Of a DNA stretch of 64,000 nt, positions 25,801-36,748 are shown one piece after another (position 1 is the stretch's first letter; each line of letters opens with the position of its first letter). The DNA lies in the NCBI GenBank assembly GCA_947579605.1, contig OX388310.1, positions 5,890,001 to 5,954,000 of the forward strand, written 5' to 3'. A program made the translations under genes and the position numbers. The DNA comes from Athripsodes cinereus (lineage: Eukaryota; Arthropoda; Insecta; Trichoptera; Leptoceridae). The notes below the pieces were generated by a model. It saw nothing but the letters and a program-made list of their open reading frames with translations, made no database searches and had not been told where the DNA came from.

Positions 25801-28800
25801 AATGTTTGGATGTAGTATATCCTTGTTGAATTAAATAATTTTGTGACTTTGTGAAAAGTTTGTTTATGTTGCTTGAATACATTGGAAAATGTGATAGAAC
25901 ATTTTGACATTGAACGGAATGGCTTATGAAGGACACAGAATAAAACCTGTAGTGGAATGTTGGCTGCAGATATTCAATGGGATAATTTTGATTAATTGTA
26001 TGTTAGTGAATAAAGATGATGTATGAATCTGTTTATGAAAGGTGAGCCCTGTATGAAGAAGTAAATGTTGAATTTGAATAATGATGTATATTAGAATTTA
26101 TTGAACTTGTAACTTGTATATTGTGTAGCAAAGATCGAAAGTTGTTCAATGTATTTGTCATGTATTAAGCCTGTGTGAGGGTAGCTCCCTCTGAGATTAT
26201 CTCTATGTGAGAAATCTGTCTCTGTGTGAGAATTGTGCTTATGTAATATGCGTAGAAGGATTTGACGCCAATAATGAATATCGGTTACTGTAAATGTGAT
26301 TGCAGTCGTCGTGATTTACCATTATGTCATGTCTGCGTGTAAATTGTTTTTCTAATATGTATATGTCCTTATTATGTATGATTTCTTTCTGTGCTTTGCC
26401 AATATCTTTGTATGGTACATGGTACATGAAATCACTTGTATATGAGTGCTATTAAGCTTAATGGGTAAAATGAAGCGTAAATGTGGTATCTCTAATTCCA
26501 TCTATACAAAATTGTTTATAATTATTTAGATCCCTTTATGTTACTTTTCCCTTGCCGGATACATGTAACTGGAATCGAGAATGATGTAAACCAACTTCTT
26601 AAGTATGTAACTTATGTTTTATATGTTTGTCATGTTTAAAATATTAACTTGTCGTCGATCGTAGTAAATGAATCCATCAATGAAACGTACGTATGTTGAT
26701 AAATTGAAAGAAAGAATTTTATCACCATGTAAAACGAACCGTATATTGTAACGTAATACAGATCCTGAGTTTCTTATAAGGTTGTATTGTAAAATGTTTA
26801 AAGTTGTTGTTTTCATAACCTGTGTTTTTCATATACATGCACATATGCACATGTCTATATATATATATATATATGCACACCTCTATGTACTATTATATTG
26901 TTATGATTGTAGCTCTCAAACTTTTGTTAGGAGCCCCGTACTAAAACAACTAAAGTGAATTTTGTGTTATTACTAAGAAGTGTAAGTCAAAATCTGAAAA
27001 CAGTTCGCATCTATTTTGACTATGGGCAATTTACCGCGAGTGTTTAATAATAATAATTGAACGGGCTATAGGATGTAAGAAACATTGTAATAGTATATAA
27101 GCTACCATTTTTTGAATTGTTTGTCTGTAATTGGGTACCTATATAGTTGCTTATGTATCCAATGGTTCTCAACTTTTTATGTAACCAGTGGTGCTCAACT
27201 TTTATATGACCAGTGGTATTCAATCTTTTCATATAACCAGTGGTTCTCAACCATTTTTTTGTAGTGGTTCTCAACTTTTTTTTGTATAATTGGGAAACTT
27301 GAAAATTTGTCGTTTCTCTTCAAATTTTCAAGAGGGGCCGAAAGGGAGAATGCTACGCATTAAATAATCGCTGCGGAAAAGTTCATACTGGCTAATGTTC
27401 CTACAGTCATTTGTTGTCTGTGAGTCTTCCGTAATAATAATAATAATTGTACGTTACAAAGAACACGTGACTGGCTGATGCTTCGATCTGCACACGGCAC
27501 CACATCGTATGATTCTCATTCCCTTGAAGAATAACCGTTAAACGTGCCTGTTCCTCCTCGCGTCGCTTGCAAGCAAATTCAGTTACCCGCAAACCATGGC
27601 ATAGGTTGGACGAAAGAAGGGTTTGTCCCTTCCCGCCTTAGTCGCGAATAGCGATGTGCGTAACTCCGACACAATAATAATACTAACAATAATTATGTAA
27701 TAGTACTTAACTTCGTAATGTGATAAACAAGTGTGTTGCCCTCTATTGTATGTAAAACTATTCTTATTGTGTGTCGTTAATAATGTACTTTACAAGTCTG
27801 TGTTAGTTTTACGTGCGCGACCAATCTTACCGCCAATATCAAGGAACAATAGTAACGATTAATAATTAATAGTAATTAATAAACAGAATAATGTTATAGA
27901 CAAGCTTATATTCTATTTGAGATATATATAGACTACGATTCTAATGGTGATAATGATAATGTTTGGAAGTTTTGAGTATAATAATATATGTTGGTTTTGG
28001 GCGTGGTTTTTGCTGTTGCCGCCATTTTACATATCCGTGCGAAATTAGATAATCCATTGTTTCTGAACAAATATTCTATGTTAGGAATCATGAACAATCA
28101 CATAAACTGTTCTTTCTACTTTCCCAGTATTGTGAATTTGATTGAAATTGCGAATGTGATCCTAAATCTTCAGCGTGTACAGCTTCACCTCGGATAGTCA
28201 GTATATCGCGTAGCGGTGATTTACCGATATAACTCGCATTACAATGTGAACTGTGTAATCCTCTAGTAACTTCTCCGGTCCATACCCTTGTCAAAAGAGT
28301 GATTAAAAGACTAGCTGAGTATTTCTGAAAGGAATATTGAAATAGTGACGCCTTCTGCCTTTTACACTGAGGATATTGTAGGAACGTATAAGATATCCCA
28401 TGTCTCTTGAGAAGTAGTGATCTCTTCCGCCTTGAGGACAGGATCCATCTGATTCTGGCAACACCTACGCACCACTGTACGTCTTTGGATTGACCAGCGA
28501 CCGCCATAGATACATCAGAGTATGTTTCTTTCACGATCCTGCCTTCTACCGTCAATGTGTGCAAAATACGTCCTCAGTAACATGCTCGACTTTGTGTTAT
28601 TCAACACCTGTTCGCCTGTCCATCCGTAAGTGACTATATTGCTATTGAATATTGTATGTATTTGTTCCGTAACAGAGTTCATGTCATCATTGAACTGACC
28701 TATATATTATTTTCCGTTGTATGATAACTATATATTAATTTCCTTTGTGTAATAATTTAAGATCTTGAGTTTGACTGAAGAATGAATGGTTCCATTTAAA

Positions 28801-30414
28801 TAATTATAAATCACATGATAAACCAGGTATTGATTTATTTTGATAATTCCAAGGTTGGTTTATTTGATAATTACCAACGTATGTTATTATGTCTCCATAC
28901 AAAATTACTTTGAAGTTACTGTCTTGTTATGTATAATATGTATACACAATAAACGTGAATCACTTACCATAAGTTATCTTTCTGTTGAAATCCATTTATT
29001 ATACCTACAAGTACCTTCTGTGCTTCTATTCTGTTTAAAGTGCATTTCTTAGCCTCTTTGTAAGTGGAATTCAGATAACCTAGTTTATACTTGGAGTAGT
29101 TATGTCACAAAGGTTCAATTCCTTGATCAACCAATGGATGAAAGACCCTATTATTTTACTATGAAAGCAACAAAGAGTTAAAGGAATGGCTCCACTGATG
29201 GAAATAATATATCCACCTTCTTGGAAGGGTCTGATGTACTTATGATAATCTTTGTTCCACTTGATATAATTTTTTATTGTTTACTTGGAGATATATATCT
29301 ATAATTCTACTCAAGACAGGATATAAGTAGAATCTTTGCAATATAAAGTATGCTAACAGAAGAAACATTATTGCTCGAATTACCTAAGTATTCTATAATG
29401 ATATGATGACCATAAGAAAATGATGAAACCGAAGGATAAGGAATTCTCTGAACTTTACGTAAGTATAATATGTATAATTGAAGTATGTACCTGTCACCCA
29501 CACACAATGCATTCCTCTTGTACAGACCAAGTAGAATCATCCCTAGACACGAACTTGAGCCAATATTAATCTGTTTTACTTGCAAATATCTTTATATACT
29601 TTCTCTATAATATAATTAATTTTCTATGTGTTTCGCTTATGTACATTGCAAAATGTATGTAGCGAAGCTGGGGGTTACGAGCCAATTTATATACTTATCT
29701 TCTTATGTATAATGTATAAATAATGTAAATTCATTTCATATAATATTGGATATTTCCTTTTTGATAATTTTGTATAATGAAGTGATGCGATCGTCCTAGT
29801 GGACGAAATCGTATTAATTTGTGAGCTCGTCCTTGGATGTAGCAATGTGGGCGGACGTGTACGTAACAGTATGCATGCTTTTATATTTGAAAACACATAA
29901 ATCCAGCATCATATAATTTACATTCTGTTTGTTCGTCTAGCCGAGTGATATTCATATTGACTTGTTCTTTTGTTCCAGATTTAAGCACTGAAAGCAACAA
30001 GATTTATGTAGAGGAGATTCATCCAATAACTGTTGAAGCAAATAATTTAGGTATGCATGCTTTTATATTTGAAAACACATAAATCCAGCATCATATAATT
30101 TACATTCTATTTGTTCGTCTAGCCGAGTGATATTCATTTTGACTTGTTCTTTTGTTCCAGATTTAAGCACTGAAAGCAATAGGATTTATGTAGAGGAGAT
30201 TCATCCAATAACTGTTGAAGCAAATAATATAGGTATGCATGCTTTTATATTTGAAAACACATAAATCCAGCGTCATATAATTGACATTCTGTTTGTTCGT
30301 CTAGCCGAGTGATATTCATATTTATGTATTGTTTTTTTCCAGATTTAAATACTGAAAATAATGGAATATGTTTAGAGGAGATTCAACCAATATCTAGAGA
30401 TTCCATTCAAATAG
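19847..30414 (+). CDS. Transposase E1, N-terminal exons 1-12 (nine tandem 24-codon exons)
   Basis: Twelve exons are predicted from ATG 19847: 19847-19934, 20126-20188, 20304-20381, then nine 72-bp exons 20525-20596, 20707-20778, 20890-20961, 21072-21143, 21255-21326, 21437-21508, 29979-30050, 30161-30232 and 30343-30414. All introns are phase 1 with GTAAG/GTATGC donors and TTNCAG acceptors, so every internal exon keeps frame if skipped or duplicated. Exon 1 encodes MDKRKFVASINKRTKMMVEM, comparable to SKRTSMMVHLA in the E2 protein. The repeated exon encodes D-L-S-T-E-S-N-R-I-Y-V-E-E-I-H-P and then ITVEANNIG. Repeat starts are 182 or 183 bp apart, with signs of a two-unit higher-order repeat (exons 5-6 and 7-8). 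The array is split by LARD copy 2 after exon 9. The extension is about 292 residues before the terminal exon. Confidence 0.75.
21513..24030 (+). repeat. 5' LTR of LARD copy 2
   Basis: Partner of 27351-29868. The first ~510 bp and the segment 23056-23460 are almost the same as in the copy 1 LTR, while about 22035-23055 is markedly diverged and has an extra block near 22406-22475. Confidence 0.92.
24031..27350 (+). other. Non-coding interior of LARD copy 2, with polypurine tract
   Basis: Closely matches 3605-7040 with small indels and a shorter 27-bp minisatellite. The polypurine tract AGAGGGGCCGAAAGGGAGAA (27331-27350) abuts the 3' LTR. No open frame of retroviral size on either strand. Confidence 0.75.
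24033..24051 (+). promoter_or_regulatory. Primer-binding site of LARD copy 2 (diverged)
   Basis: TGGGCAGCTCGTCCTGGAT begins two bases after the LTR end. It resembles the tRNA-Pro complement seen in copy 1 (3608-3625), with CA in place of one G and T in place of G. The same sequence is the third, unused unit in copy 1 (from 3656). Whether it still pairs with tRNA-Pro or with another tRNA is unclear. Confidence 0.65.
27351..29868 (+). repeat. 3' LTR of LARD copy 2
   Basis: Same length and ends as 21513-24030. It contains the same antisense 158-codon open frame (28088-28564) as the 5' LTR (22250-22726). That frame is not kept in copy 1, so I do not call it a gene. Confidence 0.92.
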
Positions 30415-30590
30415 GTATGTATTACATTTGATTGCATACAAATCTTCAGTCGCACAGCTAATGTTATGTGATTACTTCAATACAACACTATTATCACGAC
30501 ACTTAGGAACTACAAAGTTTTCACTTGTATGGCATTTGTTTCAGGTAAATCATCGGTAACAAAAAAAAGAAGCATATTATTAAAGAAGCA

Positions 30591-32357
30591 ATGAAAAATA
30601 GGGTGTCAGGGACCAATTATATTGGCTTCAAAAGAAACCAATCCAAACTTGTAGGATCTGTAGAAAGAGCCGCTCGTTCAGTTAAAAAACGATGCAACCA
30701 TTCTACCATGAAATGCAAAAGCACCAGGTCCTACATGTGCGGAACTATTTCGGACCAAAAAAGGGAGCAATTATTTGCTCAATTTTGGGAGATAGAGGAC
30801 TGGACTGCAAAACGTGCCTACGTTAAAGCATTAGTAACATCAAGAAGTGTGGTGAAAAGACGAGTGGTCCCAGCTACCAAAAAGGCGAAATTAGAGGGCC
30901 ATGACATAATGTTGGAGAACGATGATGGTTGTAATGTTAGGGTGTGCAGAAATTTTTTTCTTAACACCCTGGACATCGGAGAAGACAGTTTTAGAAGGTG
31001 GTCCTCAAAAATTGAAGAGTTGGTAGAAAACCAAATGCCAAGTGAAGCCGAAGAATCTCAACATGGAACATCAGAGTTAATCTCTAAAAAAATTATTGAA
31101 AAAAAGAAAGCCTTAAAAAATGAATCTATACGTAAAGCTTTGCTGAAAAAGGAGGACAATGTTTGTGTGAAATCGCAGGCCTTAGATGACTGGTTGGCGT
31201 TAATACCAAAGGTTCCAAGTCATTACTGCAGATCATCATCTAAGAAGGTGTATGTCGAAGCAACTTTTAAATCATGGTCTCACATGCACAAGATTTATGA
31301 AGAGTGGTGCAAGGCAGAACTGAAACCCTTTTTTGGTAGGAAGCACTTTAGTGATGTGTTGCAAAAAAATAAAAATATCGCAATACATCACCCTCGTAAA
31401 GATATGTGCGACATGTGTTGTCAATATAAAGAAGGGAATCTTCCTGAGGAAACATATGCCGCACATATGAAAAAAAAAGAAGAATGCAGAGAAGCCAAAC
31501 GTCTTCTTACCTCAGAGGCGAATGGCAAAAAGTTAGTTATTACAATGGATTTACAAAGTGTTTTGCTCGCCCCCAAGACAAATGCCTCATCTATGTATTA
31601 TAAGCAAAAACTGCAAGTACACGACTTTACCATTTATGAAATAAATACTAAAGACGTGTACTTGTATGTTTGGAATGAGGTTGATGGGGGCGTAACCAGT
31701 AATGAGTTCACCAGCTGCATTATTGACTTTTTATCATCGAAACTGGGGATAGGATATGAAGAGTTTGTGCTCATCTCTGATGGGTGCGTCTACCAAAACA
31801 GGAACAAAGTTCTAAGCTCTGCTCTTCGAGACTTTAGTTATAAAAATAATGTGCATGTGACCCAGTTTTATCTTGAAAAAGGCCACACACAGATGGAGGC
31901 TGACTCAGTCCATGCCACTCTGGAGGGTTATTTTTACCCTCCAATTCATGCACCTTCTGATTATGTCTGTAGAATGAGGATGGCAAGAGAGAGACATCCT
32001 TATAAAATTAATGTTCTGCACTATGACTTCTTCAAAAACTTTTCTCTCTTGCCATCCAATTTGAAATCATTAAGACCATCATCTACAGTGGGCGGATCCA
32101 AAGTCACCGACATCCGCCAATTAAAATATCTCCCTAATGGGGATATCCTCTACAATTTAGGTTATGGAGAAGATTTCTCGCCACTTTTGCAAAGAAATAG
32201 CACAGTGGGAGAAATCATGCCTCCTAATCTGTATGAGAGGAAGATCCCCATTACGGAGTCAAAATATAAGTGCCTCCAGGAACTAAAGCCTGTGATCGAT
32301 AAAGATTTCCATGTATTTTATGACAGTCTGCCTTTTACAAAGGGAAATAAAAAATAA
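30591..32357 (+). CDS. Transposase E1, terminal exon with DDE catalytic domain (588 aa from ATG)
   Basis: One uninterrupted frame. Residues about 35-50 hold spaced Cys/His (C35, C42, C50). About 60-85 reads like R..LF..FW....W..KRAYVKALV, and 118-130 VCRNFFLNTLDIG. Residues 205-285 hold KVPSHYCR and a probable zinc site HHPRKDMCDMC (C273, C276). The catalytic core has TMD320LQSVLLAP, LISD397GCVYQNRN and TQME436ADSVHA, giving spacing D-76-D-38-E, as in RNase H-fold transposases. The protein is about half identical to the E2 protein through the core. A canonical acceptor (GTTTCAG, exon from 30545) precedes it. From there, however, phase-1 splicing runs into TGA at 30592-30594 and is one base out of frame with this ORF. 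The break is at the A8 run 30561-30568. Translation from ATG 30591, a -1 shift, or a weak acceptor at 30585 or 30588 are alternatives. Confidence 0.85.
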   Translation: MKNRVSGTNYIGFKRNQSKLVGSVERAARSVKKRCNHSTMKCKSTRSYMCGTISDQKREQLFAQFWEIEDWTAKRAYVKALVTSRSVVKRRVVPATKKAKLEGHDIMLENDDGCNVRVCRNFFLNTLDIGEDSFRRWSSKIEELVENQMPSEAEESQHGTSELISKKIIEKKKALKNESIRKALLKKEDNVCVKSQALDDWLALIPKVPSHYCRSSSKKVYVEATFKSWSHMHKIYEEWCKAELKPFFGRKHFSDVLQKNKNIAIHHPRKDMCDMCCQYKEGNLPEETYAAHMKKKEECREAKRLLTSEANGKKLVITMDLQSVLLAPKTNASSMYYKQKLQVHDFTIYEINTKDVYLYVWNEVDGGVTSNEFTSCIIDFLSSKLGIGYEEFVLISDGCVYQNRNKVLSSALRDFSYKNNVHVTQFYLEKGHTQMEADSVHATLEGYFYPPIHAPSDYVCRMRMARERHPYKINVLHYDFFKNFSLLPSNLKSLRPSSTVGGSKVTDIRQLKYLPNGDILYNLGYGEDFSPLLQRNSTVGEIMPPNLYERKIPITESKYKCLQELKPVIDKDFHVFYDSLPFTKGNKK

Positions 32358-32961
32358 TTTGATTGTACCAATTGCTGTTTTCTTTTACTTCACCTTAAAC
32401 TTAAAAGTATCATTACTAAAATTAGCATGAAATTACTATAAATTTACTGAGGTATCTGTAACCACTTTCAAAGTGTGTTGTTTGAATGGACATACTGGGA
32501 GTAATCCAGCGAGTTCACTAGAATTATAACCTTTCCAGACAAAACTTGAAATGGTTTGCAAGTATTATTTTGTAGCAGAAGTAAGGTAGGTTAGATAAGA
32601 AAACAAAGTCTGTATTGAGATGAATTTGACAGTAGCAGTTAATAATTTCGTGATATATGATGTGATTATAAAATCAAATGATGTGAAAACTATCTGTCAC
32701 ATTTAACATGTCGCAACCTTAATGTAGAATAATTATTATCCTAAGTTAAAATTTAAGTCAACCTGAGTTAAGTACAGTATTAAGAAATGATAATGACAAG
32801 ATTCGAGATAATGTAATGAATGAGAGTTATAAGATTTCTAAATAATAATGCATTTTAAATTTGCTTCAGATATTTATGTAAATATTGTTTTTTTTATAAT
32901 ACAAAGGTTTAAAATTCTCATTCGAAAATCACACTTAGGATAGTTCTGCATTAAAATATAC

Positions 32962-33095
32962 TATGAAATCTCGTATGCGTCATTCATAAACGCACAATGA
33001 CAGTTGATGTTTGGCACATGAAACCTCTTATGTGTCACTTTAGACACATACGAGGTTTCATGTGCCAAATGAAATCTCGTATGTGTCAATAATTC
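32962..33095. repeat. Right subterminal repeats of E1
   Basis: Copies of ATGAAACCTCTTATGTG occur at about 32963, 33018 and 33068, and in inverse (CACATACGAGGTTTCATG) at 33046-33063. The pair at 33018 and 33046 forms a near-perfect inverted repeat (ACATGAAACCTC...GAGGTTTCATGT). Confidence 0.82.
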
Positions 33096-33262
33096 AGAAA
33101 AATGCAATAATAATATATAAAAAACATTGTTTTATGCTTTTATTTAACTCCATGTGATATATTTTGACGTCTTGCATGAATTTGATAAAAAAATTGGTTA
33201 CATTTGTTGATCTGTGGAGTTTTAAACAGTTTTTTGCGTCTCCTGTAAAATTTGGTTTGGAG

Positions 33263-33292
33263 CACATAAGAGGTTTCATTGAACCAGCGACG
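33263..33292 (-). repeat. Right TIR of transposon E1
   Basis: Exact reverse complement of 19152-19181, followed by the target duplication CTAT (33293-33296). Confidence 0.95.
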
Positions 33293-33296
33293 CTAT

Positions 33297-34018
33297 CTTT
33301 GATATGAATTTCTATACTAATGGCTTGTACAACCCTCACCGTTTATGACTAATACACATACTTAGTAATACTAATATAATGTAATTTAGCGTGGTGAAGA
33401 CGAGCTTCACATTTACCTATAGTAGTATAATTTGAGAAGCAATATAGAAAAGCCCAACAATACAATGTGACCTGAGGGTGACCCTTATCTTGAAAACCAC
33501 ATTTACCCCTTTAATTTTCTTTATGGAATAAAAATCATTCATTCGTGATTCGACCCTCAGCGAGACCTGTCACTTGGGAGAGGTATTATTTCAATTCAAT
33601 GCTTATTAACTAATAACCTCAATTTTGATTATTATAATAATGAAATTAAAATACGAAATCACAACATTTGCCATTTCATTTTGTCATAAAATACCAACGT
33701 TAAATTGAAGTTTGTTGCTCTTGTAGCTGCATAACTTTTCCAATTATTGTAGAAAAATTTTAGTTGAGTATCGATTAAGTTTTTATTATTTTATTTGTTG
33801 ACTAAAATAAAGTGTTTTTTATTAGGTAATTTTGATTTAAGTGTTTGTTGTCTATAAATCAAGCGATAAATTTCAATAAAATATAAATATAGAATAAATT
33901 CTCATAAAGTTAGGAATAATGAAAATAGTTAACGTGTTTTGTATTATAAATAGTATTGTAAATCCGCTCTTCAGGTTATTTAATAACAAAAACAGCGCAA
34001 TATTTAAAAAAAAAATAC
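33297..34018. other. Spacer, nothing specific seen
   Basis: AT-rich, no recognised gene or repeat. Confidence 0.4.
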
Positions 34019-34295
34019 TATCTATCTATCTATTCTCTCGCCGTATCCCAAGTGGGGTAGGCAGAGAGAACGGAACGCCATATAGATCTGTCCTTACATA
34101 CTTTCGCTTCTTCAACAGTCATACAATTTCTCATGCAAGCACGTTGATTTATCTTACTCAAAACACGGCCGTCCTTGAGAATTTGATCTACATGATCAAG
34201 CCATGTAGTTCTCGGACGCCCGCGCTTCTTCACATCGCTCCTTTCAGACAGGTATATCCTCATTGTCATTATTTCCTCTTCCATTCGTTCCACAT
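34019..34295 (-). pseudogene. LINE 3' end (same family as 54090 and 60603)
   Basis: The minus frame reads ERMEEEIMTMRIYLSERSDV, then KKRGRPRTTWLDHVDQILKD and ...SVLSAYPTWDTARE. It corresponds to the last ~85 residues of the LINE polyprotein. It ends in a (TATC/GATA)n tail at 34019-34031, the usual simple-repeat 3' end of such LINEs. It is 5'-truncated. Confidence 0.75.
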
Positions 34296-34639
34296 GACCA
34301 AAATAATACTAATAATATAAAAAAGGAATCAGAGTAAACCCTAGATAACGGTCACAGCTAGGGAATGTTAAAATATCGGATCTTCAATGTCTGTAACAGG
34401 TGATGATGGTGTCGGCTGATAGGTGGTAGGTGCATAGGTATTTAGTTTCCTACTCAAATTCTCTTGTTTAAACAAACCACTTATGCGACGATGTTTCCGT
34501 GTAATTAAAAGCTTGACGTTGTGTTATATATTACTACCACTTATAGGTGCAGCCTTTTTGCTTATCTAGACTGACATGTCAAAGTAATGGTACACCAAAG
34601 AATTTTCAGATGTACGTGTATTATAATTTTATTAATCAA

Positions 34640-34863
34640 AACATATAAATAAAGGTATTCTGCAGGGTATTCCGGAGGGCAGGAGACCGTTGAGCAGACC
34701 ATGACAAAGATTGTTAGATAACATCAACCGAGATCTGGAGGAGTTCAATGCTAAAGACGACTGGCAGTCCATTGCTAAGGATAGAATGGCTTGGAGATCT
34801 ATTGTTTCGGAGGCAAAGGTCCTACAAGGGCTATTCGGCCATCGGAAGTATGTAAGTAAGTAA
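34640..34863 (+). pseudogene. LINE C-terminal fragment with (GTAA)n tail
   Basis: The plus strand reads GRRPLSRP, stop, QRLLDNINRDLEEFNAKDDW, then QSIAKDRMAWRSIVSEAKVL and QGLFGH. The GRP..RW.D.I..DL.......W...A.DR..WR..V..A...QGL order is the C-terminus of an insect LINE polyprotein. It is followed by GTAAGTAAGTAAG. One in-frame stop and the truncation mark it as dead. Confidence 0.7.
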
Positions 34864-34869
34864 GAACAC

Positions 34870-36748
34870 ATAAAGTGGTTTCAGTAACAGTCAGAGGACC
34901 AGAAACAAAGAAGATGTCTATGTTTTTTCAACTAACATTTGTTGTAAGGAATAATAGGTATGCAAAGAGAAAGGCTAATCATAAATTTTGACAGCTTTGA
35001 AAGCCCAATTTATATATCCTAGAGGTCAAAGTGTGAGATTCTAAGAGAAGGCAGATATGTTGGTTAATTGGAACTAATGCTATGTAAGTGAATTATCTAG
35101 TATTAGTACTGTTGAATAATACGATGTGAGTATATAATGGGCTTTAACGATAATGATTGCAAAGATTTCAAATAAATACCTTAATACTTCGATTAACAAA
35201 AAATACCTATATATGGGAAGAAATCAATAGAAAAGAAAGTTGTTACCCCTTCCCTCTTGGAAGATTCTTGTATACTGTAATAAGCAGTTTTTTGCATGTT
35301 AATTAAAATTAAAATTATAATAAATATTTATATATAATTACAAAAAAATAATTTGCAGGACAAAAATAACATGTTCGTCTATTCAGAAATTTCTATTTAA
35401 TCAAACTAAAAGTAAAGTTGAATAGAAATGTGATCTTAGGAATGTAAGACAATTTAAAAACTCTTGATATCAAGTCTATGAAAGGTTTAAAAAGTTTCAA
35501 TAAAATCCTTTAGTGGAAGGATCCACCTAATATAAATAATAAAATACGAGTTGCTTAATATGTTTATTCTTTACCAACGTATGAACATATTTCTTAGAGT
35601 TTCATAAATACTCTATATATGTAAGAGTGATATCAAATAAATTTGTTTACATTTTTTTTAAAAGATGATCACAAAAACTCTCAGAGCACAGGTTCTTCTC
35701 AATTTTGAGCGTACAATAAATGTATTAATAATGAATACTTAACTGTATTAAAAATGTTTTCAGAATATTTTCAAAAATAAATAATTACAATTTCACTCCA
35801 TTTTAGAAAGAAGAATTTATTTACGATGTCAAAAACTTAAACGAAGGAAGAAATTAAATTTAAAACTATCTACATCTTTCTTCACAATCACAGGATTTCC
35901 AACGAATAAGGAACTCAACTTCGTGTGATGAAAATAAGAGTTTTCCGTGTCATAAATAATTATAAAACATTTAGGTATATTGCTAATATGCATATGTATC
36001 TCATCGCTGATCCCGAACATCCATATAATAAACAATAATGCTTGTATCGTGTAAGTAAGGTAGATCGGCAGAGAGAGAATCGAATCTGAAATCTCAGAAA
36101 CAGAATCACAGAATCTAAAATTTATATTTTACGAGGAGTTGATTTTAACAAGAGACTCAAACAAATACAGAGAAAAGCGGAAAACCTTTTCTTTTTAGGA
36201 TAAGTTAGTCAGCCGAAGTGCAAAAATATGTAAGAATAAATAAATGATATTTTGAGTTAATAATATACAAACTTCACCAACTATAATAAGATAATATCAG
36301 CATAAAATAAATCTAGTGGAAAATATAAAGTAACCATCTCCATATCCAACCGTATAATACTGTTTATAAAATGTAATAATAGCAGTAAGAGACCTTACAT
36401 TTAGATTGTATGCAGGTACTCTTTCGGCCCTTAGAATCTAATGGAGGTTCATGATTTTGAATGTCCATACTTACCGATCTGAATACATAAGTTCACAATA
36501 CAAAAGGGATAACATTACATACATAATATAATATATTAATGTAGCGGAGCTTTTTCAAAAAGTTTTTTCATCCGTACAATAAAAATGTGTGTTGGTGGAT
36601 ATCCTTTTGATGGTTTGAATACTTTTGTACAACTTTTCAATTAGTAAGGTATATCTAATTGTCGCCCTTTAATACCGAAATTGATAAACAACGCCAAAAC
36701 AATGTCTTTCTTAATCATCATCTACATAAATTCGGTTTATATATAAAT
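34870..36748. other. Spacer, nothing specific seen
   Basis: Long AT-rich stretch without recognisable coding capacity or repeats. Confidence 0.4.

Larger units (their letters stand above)
21513..29868 (+). mobile_element. LARD-like LTR retrotransposon, copy 2, nested in E1
   Basis: LTRs of 2,518 bp (21513-24030 and 27351-29868) appear identical to each other and start TGCTACGC and end GTACGTAACA. The 4-bp TSD is GTAT at 21509-21512 and 29869-29872. The interior is 3,320 bp (24031-27350), with no gag or pol frame, and is closely related to that of copy 1. It uses a different primer-binding repeat from copy 1, so its LTR 3' end differs. The element sits right after the exon 9/intron junction of the E1 transposase, in the sense orientation, so the intron would be 8.5 kb. 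Confidence 0.93.
20525..30414 (+). repeat. Tandem exon-intron array, 182/183-bp unit, nine exon copies
   Basis: Exons and introns are duplicated together. Introns share GTATGCATGCTTTTATATTTG, then TCCAGCGTCATATAATT and GTTCGTCTAGCCGA. Spacings are 182, 183, 182, 183, 182, [LARD], 182, 182. Across the insertion the distance 21437 to 29979 minus 8,360 is 182, which confirms a single array. Outer units (20525 and 30343) are the most diverged. Confidence 0.92.
19152..33292 (+). mobile_element. DNA transposon E1 with DDE transposase (interrupted by LARD copy 2)
   Basis: Perfect 30-bp terminal inverted repeats lie at 19152-19181 and 33263-33292 (outer end CGTCGCTGGTTCAATG). They are flanked by the 4-bp duplication CTAT (19148-19151 and 33293-33296). 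The element spans 14,141 bp, or about 5,781 bp when the nested LTR element (21513-29868 plus one TSD) is removed. It contains one spliced transposase gene on the plus strand and clustered subterminal repeats at both ends. Perfect TIRs and TSD and an intact DDE exon suggest a fairly recent insertion. A divergent relative with the same hallmarks lies at 39732-44527. Superfamily is not assigned; a Sola-like affiliation is one possibility because of the 4-bp TSD. Confidence 0.92.

Noticed and set aside
33919..34320. 133-codon plus-strand frame
   Set aside because: It is the antisense shadow of the LINE 3' end at 34019-34295.
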